Below are positions 1 to 7,032 of a DNA stretch of 12,789 bases, piece by piece (within the stretch, counting starts at the first letter, position 1; every line of letters begins with the position of its first letter). Source of the stretch: JBQTIP01 sp052388025. Lineage in GTDB: Bacteria > Actinomycetota > UBA4738 > HRBIN12. The position numbers and the translations under genes were made by a program. The DNA is taken from NCBI GenBank assembly GCA_052388025.1, contig JBQTIP010000288.1:1-12789 (forward strand). The letters are read 5' to 3'. The notes below the pieces were generated by a model that was not told where the DNA came from, did not search any database, and saw only the letters and a list, made by a program, of their open reading frames with translations.

Positions 1-1
1 A

Positions 2-592
2 CACATCGTGCTCTTCGAGGCGTTCGCTCGCGCCTTGGCTCAGCTTGGGAAGGAGACGACTCGGCTCCAACTTGCCGGCTCGGGTGCCGAGGAGGACAAC
101 CTGCGCGCTGCCGCCCGTCGGCTGGGAATCGAGGAGCAGGTGGAGTTCCTAGGGTCCGTTGCCGACGTGCGGGCCCTACTGAAGAGTTGCTCGTTCACGG
201 TCTTGCCATCGCTCAGCGAAGGGACTCCCAACGCCGTACTGGAGAGCCTCGCGTGCGGCAAGGCCGTTGTTGCTAGCAGGGTCGGTGGCCTCCCGGAGAT
301 TCTCGCCCGGGGCGCCGGAATCATGGTTCCGCCCGGCGATCCTGACCCCCTGGCCCAGGCAATGATTGAGCTACTTACCGATCCGGCTCGCGCCCGGCAG
401 CTAGGGGAACAGGGACGCCAAATCGTCCAATCGCGGTTCGGACTCCAACGGATGGTGGACGAGAACTTGAGCCTGTATCTCGATCTACTGTCGAAGAAGG
501 GCATCCCGCTCGACACGCCGTCCCGGCTCACGGTTCAAGAGACGGTCAGCGGTGAGCGTCCTTCCCCTCCGCACACGGTGAGCGGCGCGTGA
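2..592 (+). CDS. Glycosyltransferase family 4, C-terminal part (cut by window edge)
   Basis: This is the C-terminal half of a GT4 (GT-B fold, retaining) glycosyltransferase; the reading frame is open back to base 2, so the N-terminal acceptor domain lies outside the window. Visible is the nucleotide-sugar-binding domain: a beta-strand LQLAGSG, the helix-loop LGIEEQVEFLG, and the EX7E motif in SEGTPNAVLE (partial residues 73 and 81), whose glutamates contact the donor sugar in this family. GGLPEI and VPPGDPDPLAQA follow, then the usual helix ending SRFG. The enzyme would act at the cytoplasmic side of the membrane, adding a sugar to a lipid-linked glycan. The last 33 or so residues after LYLDLL are a Pro/Ser/Thr-rich tail with TVSG twice, encoded by a short direct repeat; it is not part of the fold. 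Donor and acceptor cannot be told. Family is certain, exact role is not. Confidence 0.93.
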   Translation, partial: HIVLFEAFARALAQLGKETTRLQLAGSGAEEDNLRAAARRLGIEEQVEFLGSVADVRALLKSCSFTVLPSLSEGTPNAVLESLACGKAVVASRVGGLPEILARGAGIMVPPGDPDPLAQAMIELLTDPARARQLGEQGRQIVQSRFGLQRMVDENLSLYLDLLSKKGIPLDTPSRLTVQETVSGERPSPPHTVSGA

Positions 593-685
593 ACGCTGGG
601 GCAGGTAGGTAGCGGACGCCTGACCCTCCGGTCGTGCGCCCTCTCTGCGCCGCTGCACGAAGCACCTTGGAGCGCGCGCCGTTTC

Positions 686-919
686 GTGTACCGGGCCCTG
701 GGAGCGGCTGCCAGTTGTCACGGCGTCACCCCCGCCGCCCTGCTGCGGTTGCTCCACGACCAAAACCTTCGCGACCTGATGGGAAGCCACGCACGGTTTC
801 GCGCTGCTGAGTTCGGGTGGGATCGGGTCGTCAAGGAGACGGAGTGCGTGTATCAGGAGGTCCTCGTTCGGCACGAGCCTCGCAGCCCCCGAAGCGGGCG
901 CAATCCGTACGCGAGATAG
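686..919 (+). pseudogene. Remnant of a second GT4 glycosyltransferase (C-terminal end only)
   Basis: About 50 codons at the end of this frame look like the last two helices of a GT4 enzyme: a stretch beginning ALLRLLHDQNLRDLMG, then ARFRAAEFGWD, then VYQEVL, matching the usual pattern of a leucine-rich helix, small-residue helix and aromatic W-D before the closing helix. The upstream part, back to the TGA of the preceding glycosyltransferase at 590-592, is open in the same frame but resembles nothing. There is no good ribosome binding site, and the GTG at 686 is only the first possible start. I read it as the surviving tail of a deleted glycosyltransferase gene. It ends 6 bp before the convergent methyltransferase gene. 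A short expressed protein is possible but would lack both substrate-binding domains. Homology is judged by eye. Confidence 0.6.
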
Positions 920-925
920 CGGAGG

Positions 926-1855
926 TCATGCCGGGCGACTACCTCGAACCGCGACGGGAAAGCCCAGACGCATCACATCGACGAATCCGATCCGGCGAAA
1001 CCACTCTTCAACCTCATCGTAGGTGTGCTTCGACTGGTACCGGGGAGAGTACCAGTCGAATGTGTCCAGAATCTGCCACTCCAGATCCTGATGATTGGAG
1101 GTAGGAAGAATGAAGTCGAGGACAGCGGTGCTCGCGGGTATCGTTTGCTTTATCTTGCGGGTTCGGGGCACTACCCAACGGAGCAGCTTGAACAGGCTCT
1201 CGGGACGCATTCTGCTGGTCAGGGGCCGAATGAGATCGCCGCCCAGGAACCGCCAGCGCAGATTCCGGGAGTAGACCCAGACGGCCAGCGTGCCGCCGGG
1301 TCTTACCAGCGCGGCGATCCGCGCGAGACTCTGGAACGTGTCCGGCGTATGGTGGAGGACGCCGATGGAGAACACGAGATCGAAGCTCCCAGGGGCAAAT
1401 GGAAGGCTTCGGAGGTCCGCCTGAACCAGGGCCGCCGACTGAAATGGCCCCAGATTCCCCGCGGCGGCGTCCACCGCTCTGCTGATGTCGACGCCGACTA
1501 CTCGGTCGGCGCCCCAGCCGGCGACGACGTGCGTGAATCGCCCCATGCCGCAGCCTGCGTCCAGAACGGTCTTGCCCCGGATGTCCTCGGGTCCGAGGCC
1601 GGTCTTGATACGGAACGTCTCCTCCGACTCCTGACTTTCCTCGGTGTCGAGCTGGAGGCGCGGGAAGGACGTCCACTCGAAGCCGAAGGAGTCTGCGTAC
1701 GTAGACACTGGCGTGAACCGCGGGATGCCACCCAAGACCGGAAAGTCGTGTCCGGCCGCACATGACAGATCGCCGGATCGCGGTTCCATGGCTGTGCCAC
1801 AGCTGGGGCAGGCCAGGAGTTCGTATAGCCACCTTCTCTCTGTCCACGAATCCAT
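926..1855 (-). CDS. Class I SAM-dependent methyltransferase with N-terminal zinc-ribbon-like domain
   Basis: Predicted 309-residue methyltransferase. The N-terminus has C16-x2-C19 and C32-x3-H36, followed by GGIPRF, which is the Trm112-like metal-binding segment seen fused to many methyltransferases. A linker with SFGFEW follows, then the Rossmann fold: motif I DAGCGMGR at 99-106, GVD at 121-123 (the acid that binds the SAM ribose), D147 of motif II/III and FDLVFSIGVLHHT near 158-170. The C-terminal part is tryptophan- and arginine-rich and of unknown role. The ATG at 1855 is chosen because it has GGAGG 11 bases upstream (1867-1871 on this strand). A longer start at 1927 would reach to within 5 bp of the divergent asnB start and has no ribosome binding site. 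It is the only minus-strand gene in the window. In a glycan cluster it probably methylates a sugar or a glycan end; the substrate is inferred from context only. Confidence 0.85.
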   Translation of the reverse strand: MDSWTERRWLYELLACPSCGTAMEPRSGDLSCAAGHDFPVLGGIPRFTPVSTYADSFGFEWTSFPRLQLDTEESQESEETFRIKTGLGPEDIRGKTVLDAGCGMGRFTHVVAGWGADRVVGVDISRAVDAAAGNLGPFQSAALVQADLRSLPFAPGSFDLVFSIGVLHHTPDTFQSLARIAALVRPGGTLAVWVYSRNLRWRFLGGDLIRPLTSRMRPESLFKLLRWVVPRTRKIKQTIPASTAVLDFILPTSNHQDLEWQILDTFDWYSPRYQSKHTYDEVEEWFRRIGFVDVMRLGFPVAVRGSRPA

Positions 1856-1932
1856 ATGTCGAAAATCCTCCAGTGGCAACCCACCAAATGTAGCCTGTCC
1901 TGTGCGCCCTAGGGGTCCGAAAGGCAAGCCCG
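1856..1932. promoter_or_regulatory. Divergent promoter region, methyltransferase / asnB
   Basis: This 77-bp gap separates two divergently read genes, so it must hold both promoters. Possible -10 boxes are TAGCCT at 1891-1896 on the plus strand, giving an asnB leader of about 30 bases, and TACATT (plus coordinates 1887-1892) on the minus strand. The two overlap, so polymerase binding in one direction could block the other. No convincing -35 boxes are visible. The asnB ribosome binding site is a weak AAAGG around 1920. The location is certain from gene layout; the exact boxes are guesses. Confidence 0.4.
1867..1871 (-). promoter_or_regulatory. Ribosome binding site of the methyltransferase
   Basis: Read on the minus strand this is GGAGG, 11 bases before the ATG at 1855. 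It is what decides the shorter start over the in-frame ATG at 1927. Confidence 0.6.
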
Positions 1933-3903
1933 ATGTGTGGCATCTCCGGCTACGTCGATACAGCAGGAGCGCCTCCCGACGAAGCGCTCGTGACCCGGAT
2001 GTCGGATCTCCTCTCCCATCGTGGGCCGGACGGCGCCCGGGTCGAGGTCCTCGCCGCCGGGCCTGAGGGACCCACGGTGGTGGTCGGGCACCGCCGGCTG
2101 GCGATCATCGATCTCACCGAGGCCGCCGCCCAGCCCCTCGCAAACGAGGACGGAACGGTCTCGGTCGCCTACAACGGCGAGATCTACAACTTCCGGGACC
2201 TGCGTCGAGACCTGGAGTCGCGGGGTCACGTTTTCCGCTCCAGGTCGGACACCGAGGTGCTGGTCCACGCATACGAGGCGTTCGGCGACGAGTTCGTCGC
2301 GCGGCTCGATGGGATGTTCGCATTCGCCTTGTGGGACGCCCGACGGCAGCGCCTCGTGCTTGCGCGCGACCGGGCGGGGAAGAAGCCCCTGTACTACGCA
2401 TGGGATGGCCTCCGGCTGGCCTTCGCCTCGGAGAGCAGGGCCCTGCGCTTGTGCGACTGGGTGGACGCGAGCGTCGCATGGGAGGTCCTTCCGGCCTTCC
2501 TCGCCCTTGGGTACCCGCCATGGCCGGGCACCTTCTACCGGGGCATCCGGCAGGTTCCGCCGGCATCGTTCATGGTTTTGGAGGGCGGCGCTCTTTCCGA
2601 GCCGAGGGAGTACTGGGCCCTTCGATTCGGGGGTCACGGGGCGAAGGACGGCGACCGCCGGGCGGCGTGGCAACAGGCCGGCGCCCTCATCAGACATCGG
2701 CTGCGAAACGCGGTCGAACGGCGCCTGGTCAGCGACGTCCCACTGGGAGTTCTGCTGAGTGGTGGCATCGACTCTTCGGCGATCGTCGCGCTCATGGCCG
2801 ATCTCGGGGTGCGGGCTCGCACGTTCACTGTCGGCATGGCGGACGAGGCGTCCTACGACGAGCGCCGGTATGCGCGGCTCGTCGCGGAGCACTTCGGAAC
2901 TGAGCACACCGAGATCGAGATCAGGGCGGACGCCGCCGCCCTGATCCAGCGGCTCCTCTGGTTCGTGGACCAGCCATTCGCGGACTCATCCGCGGTGCCG
3001 ACCTACCTCATCGCGAAGGCCGCGCGGGAGCATGTCAAGGTCGTGCTTACCGGAGACGGTGGGGACGAGGCGTTCGGCGGATACGAGCGATTCGCTGCGG
3101 CGCTTCTCGCCGACAGGATGCCGATCGCGGCCCAACGGACACTTGGGGTCCTGGCCGGCGTCCTGCCCCGTTCGGGCTCGTACCACAGCCTGCGGCGCGG
3201 CTTGGAGCGCTTCACCGGCAGCCCGCAGCTCCCTGCCCAGGATCGATATCGGGCGTGGATCTCCGTCTTCGATGACGATGCCCTGGCCCGCGTGCTCTCC
3301 CCTGACCTCTTGGTCGAAGCCGAACGCGTGGACCCGTTCGCCAGCTTCCGCGAGGAGTGCGCCCGGGCGGGCGATGTGCCGCTGCTTCACCGGCTGATCT
3401 TCGCGAACTTCCGGACCTACCTCCACGACGACCTGCTGGTGAAGACGGATCGCATGACCATGGCGAACTCGCTCGAGGCCCGGTCTCCGCTCCTCGACTC
3501 GGCCCTTCTCGAGGATCTTGCGACACTGCCGCCATGGATGAAGGCGTCACCATTCGCTCTCAAGCGGGTGCTGCGACATGCGCTGAGAGACACGCTGCCG
3601 GCCACGATCCTCAGGAGGAGGAAGCACGGATTCGGCGTGCCCGTCGGCCGCTGGTTCCGGCATGAGCTTCGAGAGCCCTTCCAAGAGCTCGTGTTGGGAC
3701 CCGACGCGAGGTCCGCGCCCGCTCTGAGACAGAGCGCCGTGGACTCCCTTCTGCGCGCCCATCTCTCGGGCAACGTGGATCATGGTCCCAAGCTCTGGAG
3801 CCTGCTCACGCTCGAGCTATGGTTACGACTTCAAGAGCGTCCGGCTGGCGATGGGCCACCCCCGCTTCCCGAGGTCCTGGTGTCCGGCCGAGGCGGCCCG
3901 TGA
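1933..3903 (+). CDS. asnB: Asparagine synthase (glutamine-hydrolysing) family amidotransferase
   Basis: Full-length 656-residue class II amidotransferase. The N-terminal Ntn glutaminase domain starts MCGISGY, with Cys2 as the nucleophile freed by removal of Met1; HRGPDG, RLAIIDL and AYNGEIYN are the usual glutamine-pocket motifs. The synthetase domain has the ATP pyrophosphatase loop SGGIDSS at 276-282, GDGGDE at 374-379 followed by AFGGY, and a block with DDLLVKTDRMTMANSLEARSP. The reaction is ATP-dependent transfer of glutamine ammonia to a carboxylate through a beta-acyl-AMP intermediate. All key residues are present, so it should be active. It begins the plus-strand operon and its stop overlaps the next glycosyltransferase start (GTGA). 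AsnB paralogues are common in EPS and exosortase-linked clusters, where they are thought to amidate a sugar acid or other glycan acid, so free asparagine synthesis is only one possibility. The symbol reflects family, not proven substrate. Confidence 0.92.
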   Translation: MCGISGYVDTAGAPPDEALVTRMSDLLSHRGPDGARVEVLAAGPEGPTVVVGHRRLAIIDLTEAAAQPLANEDGTVSVAYNGEIYNFRDLRRDLESRGHVFRSRSDTEVLVHAYEAFGDEFVARLDGMFAFALWDARRQRLVLARDRAGKKPLYYAWDGLRLAFASESRALRLCDWVDASVAWEVLPAFLALGYPPWPGTFYRGIRQVPPASFMVLEGGALSEPREYWALRFGGHGAKDGDRRAAWQQAGALIRHRLRNAVERRLVSDVPLGVLLSGGIDSSAIVALMADLGVRARTFTVGMADEASYDERRYARLVAEHFGTEHTEIEIRADAAALIQRLLWFVDQPFADSSAVPTYLIAKAAREHVKVVLTGDGGDEAFGGYERFAAALLADRMPIAAQRTLGVLAGVLPRSGSYHSLRRGLERFTGSPQLPAQDRYRAWISVFDDDALARVLSPDLLVEAERVDPFASFREECARAGDVPLLHRLIFANFRTYLHDDLLVKTDRMTMANSLEARSPLLDSALLEDLATLPPWMKASPFALKRVLRHALRDTLPATILRRRKHGFGVPVGRWFRHELREPFQELVLGPDARSAPALRQSAVDSLLRAHLSGNVDHGPKLWSLLTLELWLRLQERPAGDGPPPLPEVLVSGRGGP

Positions 3904-5102
3904 CCAGCCTCGATGTCCTGCGCGTGATCACCCGACTGAACGTCGGGGGACCTGCTCGGCAGGCTATCTTCCTGACCGGCGCCATGCCGGCGAGGGGCTT
4001 TCCGTCGCAGCTCGTGTGGGGCCGCGTCGGGCCCGGAGAGGGTCAATTCGACCCACCCACCGGAATGCACAACACGCACATACCCTGGCTGAGGCGGGAG
4101 ATGAGTCCCCGCGACGACGCGCGGGCCTTCCGGGCGCTCCATCGTCTGATGAAGGTGCATCGACCGACGATCGTCCATACGCACATGGCCAAGGCCGGTG
4201 CGCTCGGCAGGCTCGCGGCGACAAGGGCCCGGGTGCCCGTTGTCGTCCACACGTTCCACGGTCACGTCCTGGAGGGGTATTTCTCGGCGCCGGTGAACAG
4301 AGCGCTCCTGACGGCCGAGCGTCGGCTGGCTCGGCGAGCCGACGCACTGGTCGCGGTGTCGCCCGCCGTGTGCGATGAGTTGCTGGAGCTCGGCATCGGC
4401 CGCCCGGAGCAGTGGCGGGTCGTTCCTGTCGGTCTCGAACTGGGCAGCCTGCTCGCCGGGGGGATCGAGCCGGTGGCTGCTCGACGGACGCTGGGGCTGC
4501 CCGAGACTGGGCCGGTCGTTGGGATCGTGGGTCGCCTCGTGCCCATCAAGGACCACGCCACATTCCTCGAGGCGGCCGCCCGCGTGGCGAGCACCCGCCC
4601 CGAGGTCACCTTCGTGGTGGCCGGGGACGGCGAGCTTCGAGACCAGATCGAGCGGCGCGCGCGGGGCATGCTCGGAGGCCGCTGCCGATTCCTGGGATGG
4701 GTGATGGACCTGCCGACCCTTTACGCAGCGCTCGACATAGTTGTGCTCACCTCCCTGAACGAGGGCACCCCGGTCGCGCTCATCGAAGCAGGGGCGGCGG
4801 CCACCACGGCAGTCTCCACCCGCGTTGGAGGCGTGGCCGATGTGATCCGAGATGGCGTGACGGGCTTTCTCGCTCCGCACGGCGATCCCGAGGCCGTCGC
4901 GTCTCACGTCCTTCAACTGCTGGAGGATCCGAAACGCACCCGGCTCATGGGTCACGCCGCCCGTGAGTGGGTCCGCGAGCGGTTCTCCTCGGAGCGGCTT
5001 GCAGATGACCTCGCCGGCCTTTACCGGGAACTGTCGGCCCGCAAGCTCGACCGACTCACTTCGGGAAATCCGGCGAAGGGCGAGGGCGAGGTCTCGAGGT
5101 GA
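3900..5102 (+). CDS. Glycosyltransferase family 4
   Basis: Complete 400-residue GT4 enzyme with two Rossmann-like domains. The N-terminal acceptor domain begins DVLRVITRLNVGGPARQ, the glycine-rich loop typical of the family, and has HTHMAKAG from residue 93 and HTFHGHVLEGYFS, a pattern seen in GT4 enzymes of capsule and EPS loci. The C-terminal donor domain has GRLVPIKDH with R212 and K217, expected to bind the donor diphosphate, and the EX7E motif in NEGTPVALIE (E288 and E296), followed by TRVGGVADVI. The GTG at 3900 is chosen because it overlaps the asnB stop as GTGA and starts right at the first beta strand; the upstream in-frame codons lie inside asnB. It overlaps the epimerase start in the same way. 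It probably adds one hexose-type sugar to a lipid-linked repeat unit from a UDP- or GDP-sugar. Which sugar cannot be read from the sequence. Confidence 0.92.
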   Translation: MTSLDVLRVITRLNVGGPARQAIFLTGAMPARGFPSQLVWGRVGPGEGQFDPPTGMHNTHIPWLRREMSPRDDARAFRALHRLMKVHRPTIVHTHMAKAGALGRLAATRARVPVVVHTFHGHVLEGYFSAPVNRALLTAERRLARRADALVAVSPAVCDELLELGIGRPEQWRVVPVGLELGSLLAGGIEPVAARRTLGLPETGPVVGIVGRLVPIKDHATFLEAAARVASTRPEVTFVVAGDGELRDQIERRARGMLGGRCRFLGWVMDLPTLYAALDIVVLTSLNEGTPVALIEAGAAATTAVSTRVGGVADVIRDGVTGFLAPHGDPEAVASHVLQLLEDPKRTRLMGHAAREWVRERFSSERLADDLAGLYRELSARKLDRLTSGNPAKGEGEVSR

Positions 5103-6037
5103 GGATGCTCGTCACTGGTGCGGCCGGGTTCATCGGCTCCAACCTGTGCGGTCGGCTGGTGGCCGAAGGGCATGAGGTGGTGGGCTTCGACGACCTGTCC
5201 GGGGGCAGGCTCGAGAACCTGTCCGGTTCCCCAGAAGTGGATCTGGTGGTGGGCGACGTGCGTGACCGCGACGCGGTCCTGAGGGCGGCTCGCGGCACCG
5301 GGGTCATCTTCCACCAGGGGGCGCTCCCTTCCGTCATCCGTTCCATCGAGGCTCCCGGCCCCACGGTGGAGATCAACGTCGGCGGGACCCTAAACGTCCT
5401 GATCGCCGCCCACGAGGTGGGGGCGCGGGTGGTGGCCGCGTCGTCCTCGTCCGTGTACGGGGACCAAGTGAGCCTCCCCGTCCGCGAGGACATGGAGCCC
5501 CGACCCAAGTCGCCATACGCCGCCAGCAAGCTCGCCGTCGAGGCCTTTTGTCATGCGTGGGCAAACGCCTATCGGGTGCCTGCCGTGTCGCTCCGCTACT
5601 TCAATGTGTACGGACCTCACCAGGACCCGGCAAGCGAGTACGCCGCCGTCGTGCCGCGGTTCATCAGGGCCTGCCTGACTCGTGAGCGGCCGCTCATCTA
5701 CGGCGACGGAGGGCAGGGACGGGACTTCACCTACATCGACGACGTGATCGAGGGCAACATTCTCGCGTCGCTAGCTCCCGAGGCGGCGTGGGGGCTGGCG
5801 TTCAACATCGGAGGCGGCCGGGAGCCCACCTCGGTGAATCGGCTGCTCTGGCTGATCGCGGAGGCTGCGGGGGCCAGGCCCGACCCTATACATACCGATC
5901 CACGCCCCGGAGACATCCGCTTGAGCCACGCCGATATCCGGCACGCCGGGCTATTGCTGGGATACCGGCCGGCCGTCCCGATCACGGAGGGGCTCCGCCG
6001 CACCGTGGACTGGTTCAAGAGCCGGCTGTCTGGTTAA
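5099..6037 (+). CDS. Extended SDR NAD-dependent UDP-sugar 4-epimerase
   Basis: 312-residue extended short-chain dehydrogenase of nucleotide-sugar type. The NAD-binding TGAAGFIG loop lies at the N-terminus; SSSSVYGD carries the catalytic Ser/Thr position, and SPYAASK gives Y140 and K144 of the YxxxK pair. HQGALPSVIRSIEAP and YFNVYGPHQDPASEY followed by VVPRF resemble the UDP-GlcNAc/GalNAc epimerases of the WbpP/WbgU group more than classical GalE. The DFTYIDDV segment and the C-terminal substrate lobe are intact. It would invert C4 of a UDP-hexose or UDP-N-acetylhexosamine and so feed the adjacent glycosyltransferases. The GTG at 5099 overlaps the previous stop; the ATG two codons on (5105) is an equally possible start. 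A dehydratase or decarboxylase of the same fold is less likely. Ending in TAA, it is the last gene of the polysaccharide operon. Confidence 0.88.
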   Translation: MRMLVTGAAGFIGSNLCGRLVAEGHEVVGFDDLSGGRLENLSGSPEVDLVVGDVRDRDAVLRAARGTGVIFHQGALPSVIRSIEAPGPTVEINVGGTLNVLIAAHEVGARVVAASSSSVYGDQVSLPVREDMEPRPKSPYAASKLAVEAFCHAWANAYRVPAVSLRYFNVYGPHQDPASEYAAVVPRFIRACLTRERPLIYGDGGQGRDFTYIDDVIEGNILASLAPEAAWGLAFNIGGGREPTSVNRLLWLIAEAAGARPDPIHTDPRPGDIRLSHADIRHAGLLLGYRPAVPITEGLRRTVDWFKSRLSG

Positions 6038-6132
6038 GGGTCCCGCATCAGGGCTCAAGGCTCACCCCCCAAGTGCCGAAAGTAATGGAGAAGGAGTGCT
6101 CGGATGGTGTGGATTCGAGGCGATCCGGGTAG

Positions 6133-6138
6133 TACCGT
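6133..6138 (+). promoter_or_regulatory. Possible -10 box upstream of the secreted protein
   Basis: TACCGT fits the TAnnnT pattern, with TGGATT 17 bp upstream at 6110-6115 as a poor -35. It would give a leader of about 35 bases including the strong ribosome binding site at 6168-6175. A direct repeat GGGTAGT (6127-6133 and 6144-6150, 17 bases apart) flanks it. The gap 6038-6181 holds nothing else I can recognise and no clear terminator after the epimerase. Confidence 0.25.
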
Positions 6139-6167
6139 GTTTTGGGTAGTCGGTCCGCAGGCGGAAA

Positions 6168-6175
6168 GGAAGGGG
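6168..6175 (+). promoter_or_regulatory. Ribosome binding site of the secreted protein
   Basis: GGAAGGGG lies 6 bases before the ATG at 6182 and supports starting the protein directly at its signal peptide. A second site, AAGGAG at 6091-6096, sits 7 bases before an in-frame ATG at 6104. Confidence 0.65.
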
Positions 6176-6181
6176 ATTTCC

Positions 6182-6667
6182 ATGAAGCGAAGCGCAGGCG
6201 TCCTGACCGGGGCCGTTCTGCTGGCCCTTCTGCTCACGGCCCCGGCGATCGCGCAGTACCCGCCCGAGGAGCCCTCGTGCGGCGTGAGCGACACCACGCT
6301 CGGCCCCGGCGATCAGGTGACCGTCAGCGGGCAGAACTGGCAGTCGGACTCCACGGTGTCATTCACCCTCCAGCCGGAGGGAGTGGGCCTTGGACAGACG
6401 ACCGTCGGCGGGAACGGCAGCTTCTCCGCGACGCTCACGATCCCGAACAGCGTCTCCTCGGGCACCCACAGCATCGAATGCGATGGCGTGGACGTCGACG
6501 GCGAGACCGTGGTCCTGTCCAGCAACATCACGGTTAGCGTGGGAGGCACGGCCTTCACCGGAGCGAGCATCTCGCTCGGGCTGGTGCTCCTGGCCGGACT
6601 GCTGATCGTCGGCGTCCTGGCGCTCGCAGCCGGGCGTCGCAAGGCAAGGATCGCCACCCGCAGGTAA
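6182..6667 (+). CDS. Small secreted, membrane-anchored beta-domain protein with sortase-like C-terminus
   Basis: 161 residues, family not recognised by name. The N-terminus MKRS followed by a leucine/alanine-rich stretch ending APAIAQ is a Sec signal peptide, with cleavage likely after AIA. The middle (about 30-120) is rich in Thr, Ser, Val and Gly with the pattern LGPGDQVTVSGQNW, then GNGSFSATLTIP, SGTHSIECDG and a final VTV-like strand; this looks like an immunoglobulin/IPT-type beta sandwich with two cysteines that could pair. TAFTG at 123-127 is followed by a hydrophobic helix and an RRKARIATRR tail, the layout of a sortase sorting signal of the LAXTG/LPXTG sort, though TAFTG is degenerate. 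It may be cell-wall linked or a simple C-terminal membrane anchor. It follows the glycan operon, so a role at the cell surface is plausible. An in-frame ATG at 6104 would add 26 residues before the signal peptide and is less likely. Confidence 0.8.
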   Translation: MKRSAGVLTGAVLLALLLTAPAIAQYPPEEPSCGVSDTTLGPGDQVTVSGQNWQSDSTVSFTLQPEGVGLGQTTVGGNGSFSATLTIPNSVSSGTHSIECDGVDVDGETVVLSSNITVSVGGTAFTGASISLGLVLLAGLLIVGVLALAAGRRKARIATRR

Positions 6668-6732
6668 CGGGACACCGCCCTCCGCGTCTCCGATCGGCCC
6701 GTCCTGCGGCTCGCCCTGGCCTCGGCTTGGCG

Positions 6733-6749
6733 ATGTATATTACGTACAT
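6733..6749 (+). promoter_or_regulatory. VapB operator palindrome overlapping the antitoxin promoter
   Basis: ATGTATATTACGTACAT is an interrupted palindrome with arms ATGTA and TACAT. It contains TATATT at 6736-6741, a good -10 box, and ends one base before the GTG at 6751. In VapBC systems the antitoxin, alone or with its toxin, binds such AT-rich inverted repeats to repress its own promoter. Placement here would block polymerase directly. No clear -35 is visible 17 bp upstream. Confidence 0.6.
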
Positions 6750-6750
6750 C

Positions 6751-7032
6751 GTGAAGCGAACACAGATCTATCTCGACGAGGCCCAGGACGAGCGTCTGTC
6801 GCGGAGGGCGGCCGCCCTCGACTCCACGAAGTCCGCCCTTATCCGCCGGGCGATCGAGGATTTGCTCGGCAAGCCGGAGGATGAGGAAGAACGGCTGGCT
6901 CGCTTCCGGGAGGACGTAATGGCTGCCGCCGGGGTCGCACCCTATCTGCCGACCGGCGAGGAGTACGTCGCAGCCCTGCGGGCCGTCGATCTGCGCAGGC
7001 AAGAAGAGCTGGAGCGGCGCCGGCGGGCATGA
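6751..7032 (+). CDS. vapB: Ribbon-helix-helix antitoxin of a VapBC-type module
   Basis: 93-residue antitoxin. The N-terminus KRTQIYLDE is the DNA-binding beta strand, then helix 1 (about 11-22) and helix 2 TKSALIRRAIEDLLG (26-40), the ribbon-helix-helix fold. The rest is charged and probably unstructured until it wraps around the toxin; it ends in an Arg/Glu-rich helix. The GTG at 6751 is preferred because homologous antitoxins start just before RTQIYL, and because upstream ATG (6733) and TTG (6727) codons lie in the operator and lack a ribosome binding site. The predicted -10 at 6736-6741 puts the transcript start at or within about three bases of the GTG, so the mRNA is probably leaderless. 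It overlaps the toxin start as ATGA. It binds and neutralises the toxin and represses the operon. The start could still be 6733. Confidence 0.85.
   Translation: MKRTQIYLDEAQDERLSRRAAALDSTKSALIRRAIEDLLGKPEDEEERLARFREDVMAAAGVAPYLPTGEEYVAALRAVDLRRQEELERRRRA

Noticed and set aside
1856..1927. A 24-residue longer methyltransferase starting at 1927
   Set aside because: No ribosome binding site, no family similarity in the extra residues, and it would leave 5 bp between divergent start codons; the ATG at 1855 has GGAGG upstream.
3819..3899. N-terminal extension of the second glycosyltransferase into asnB
   Set aside because: The extra 27 residues are an out-of-frame reading of the asnB end; the GTG at 3900 overlaps the asnB stop and begins the first conserved strand.
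6038..6072. GGCTC repeated twice after the epimerase as a terminator
   Set aside because: The two copies are direct, not inverted, so they cannot form a hairpin.
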